From: Syntrophobacteraceae bacterium
Lineage (GTDB): Bacteria; Desulfobacterota; Syntrophobacteria; Syntrophobacterales; Syntrophobacteraceae
DNA: 32,538 bases
NCBI GenBank assembly: GCA_031292195.1
Contig: JARLHP010000139.1
Location: 1-32,538 of the forward strand
Direction: 5' to 3'
In this document: positions 31,777 to 32,538 of the stretch, piece by piece
Position numbering within the stretch: the stretch's first letter is position 1
Layout: each line of letters opens with the position of its first letter
Position numbers and translations under genes: made by a program
Notes under the pieces: model-generated
What the model saw: only the letters and a program-made list of their open reading frames with translations
Databases searched by the model: none
What the model was told of the DNA's origin: nothing

Positions 31777-31995
31777 ATGGAAACGAAACAAACAACCCGA
31801 CCGGACGATTTTGTGAGCCTCTACCGCTACGCATTCAAGGAGTTCGGCGCATCCGCCTTGTGGAGCAGCCGCCCCGTGCCCGATCCGACGTGCGAGGACG
31901 CCCTTGCCATCACCCGGAGCTTGCGCGTCGAAGGTGACCTAAGAGCGCGGAAGCTGGCCGAGCAGATCGAGAAGGCTTGCCATACCGCTGTCTAA
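31777..31995 (+). CDS. Small conserved-looking protein of unknown function
   Basis: This 72-residue protein reads METKQTTRPDDFVSLYRYAF, then KEFGASALWSSRPVPDPTCE, DALAITRSLRVEGDLRARKL and a final AEQIEKACHTAV. It is helical and without membrane segment. Very similar small proteins (LYRxAFxEFGxxALWxxRPVxxPTxxDALAxTRxLRxEGDLRARxLAExIE) occur in proteobacterial genomes, often by nucleotidyltransferase genes. The role is not known to me. The ATG at 31777 is supported by the promoter just before it; a longer reading from 31714 would run through the repeat. A gene for an MNT-type nucleotidyltransferase begins 367 nt downstream, but that gap makes direct coupling unsure. It is not HepT: the RX4HXY motif is absent. 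Confidence 0.65.
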   Translation: METKQTTRPDDFVSLYRYAFKEFGASALWSSRPVPDPTCEDALAITRSLRVEGDLRARKLAEQIEKACHTAV

Positions 31996-32362
31996 ACTCC
32001 AATCACCTATTTTGCGTGTCGGCGGCGCACAGCGACCCGGAAAGCTATGTAGCGGACAGCACGCCTTGGAACTCCATAATTACTTAGTGCTCCAATGAGA
32101 TTGGACAGTGGGAACTTCCTTGTGCTCTGTTTTCGTTGGCGAATTGCTGTCGCGAACTGACTATGACCCCGCACATAAATCCCGGCATTCTATCCAGTTT
32201 GTACCGCAGGTCATGTATTCGGTTTTATGTAAACTGATGGCGGTCTGAATTTTTCCCGTCGCGATCAAGTCGAAACGAATGATCTCCTTTCATTAGGGAC
32301 GACAGTTTTCGTTCGTGTTTCGGCTTCAAACAGGGTAAACTGGATGGAAGGGGGAGAAGTGC
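31996..32362. other. Gap with promoter-like repeat upstream of the nucleotidyltransferase
   Basis: No gene seen. Positions 32220-32243 (CGGTTTTATGTAAACTGATG followed by GCGG) repeat the motif at 30552-30576, here about 120 nt before the next gene. GTTT-N5-AAAC inside it is palindromic. Confidence 0.5.
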
Positions 32363-32538
32363 ATGGACAGAAAAACACCAGACCCGATCCTTGTACGCTT
32401 TCGCGCGGCGCTCGATGAACTTTACGGTGATCGCCTTGCTCGCGTCGTGTTGTTCGGCTCCCGCGCACGCGGTGATGAACGAGCGGATTCTGATTACGAT
32501 GTTGCCGTATTCTTGAAGTCGCTTACGGACAGGTGGGC
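32363..32538 (+). CDS. MNT-type minimal nucleotidyltransferase (partial)
   Basis: The ATG at 32363 opens a frame that leaves the window after about 58 codons. It reads MDRKTPDPILVRFRAALDEL, then ARVVLFGSRARGDERADSDY and DVAVFL. The GSRARG and the DYD triad, spaced about ten residues apart, are the active-site motif of the MNT-domain/DNA polymerase beta superfamily. In MntA-HepT modules such proteins AMPylate the HepT toxin; others act on tRNA or nucleotides. The partner gene, if any, lies outside the window. GGGGGAG is about 8 nt upstream. The 3' end is missing. Confidence 0.85.
   Translation, partial: MDRKTPDPILVRFRAALDELYGDRLARVVLFGSRARGDERADSDYDVAVFLKSLTDRW

Noticed and set aside
31777-31995. 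HepT partner of the nucleotidyltransferase
   Set aside because: The RX4HXY motif and HEPN helices are missing.

Overview
The window is GC-rich and reads like a chromosome segment of an anaerobic or facultative deltaproteobacterium (Desulfobacterota; a syntrophobacter-like lineage is plausible). That assignment is an inference from the mix of genes and the many short palindromic repeats; no rRNA or marker gene settles it. I found no tRNA or rRNA gene and no CRISPR array.

Layout. Positions 1-1450 hold the edge of a minus-strand ORF, a repeat-filled gap, a small membrane protein and a tiny secreted His/Trp/Pro-rich protein that ends in a clear terminator. Positions 1525-3980 look like accessory DNA: a truncated copy of a glycosyltransferase gene, an orphan coding fragment, an unknown protein with a possible winged-helix N-terminus, and a RelE-type toxin-antitoxin pair with its own promoter. 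Positions 3978-6363 carry a glycosyltransferase/TPR gene and a TPR gene on the minus strand. Positions 7004-12297 hold the housekeeping set rnhB-yraN-rsmI, but yraN and rsmI are separated by about 3.3 kb that carries a decayed chemotaxis-sensor fragment and a large PAS hybrid histidine kinase. A 28-bp exact duplication of the yraN 3' end marks both sides of that insert. An MFS transporter and a small DUF4396 protein follow.

The most notable locus is 14729-21045 (plus strand). It encodes a molybdopterin oxidoreductase fused to a cysteine desulfurase, an EgtD-type histidine methyltransferase, a FAD disulfide-reductase-like enzyme whose start overlaps the egtD stop, and an NTF2-like protein. This matches the metallopterin-dependent, oxygen-independent ergothioneine route: EgtD makes hercynine (trimethylhistidine) and the fusion enzyme puts sulfur from cysteine onto its imidazole ring. 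A convergent ABC transporter of the betaine/EgtUV type (21090-23357) lies next to it and may import ergothioneine, hercynine or another betaine.

The rest holds a DUF5996 protein whose start lies in a dispersed repeat, an Hsp20 chaperone, a MazF remnant, a crotonase-like protein, a DHA2-family drug exporter, and a CLC chloride channel with CBS domains. The right end (30500-32538) is again accessory: a HigBA-type module whose toxin gene is frameshifted in a run of seven C, repeated promoter-like sequences, a decayed HTH fragment, a small orphan protein and a partial MNT-type nucleotidyltransferase cut by the window edge.
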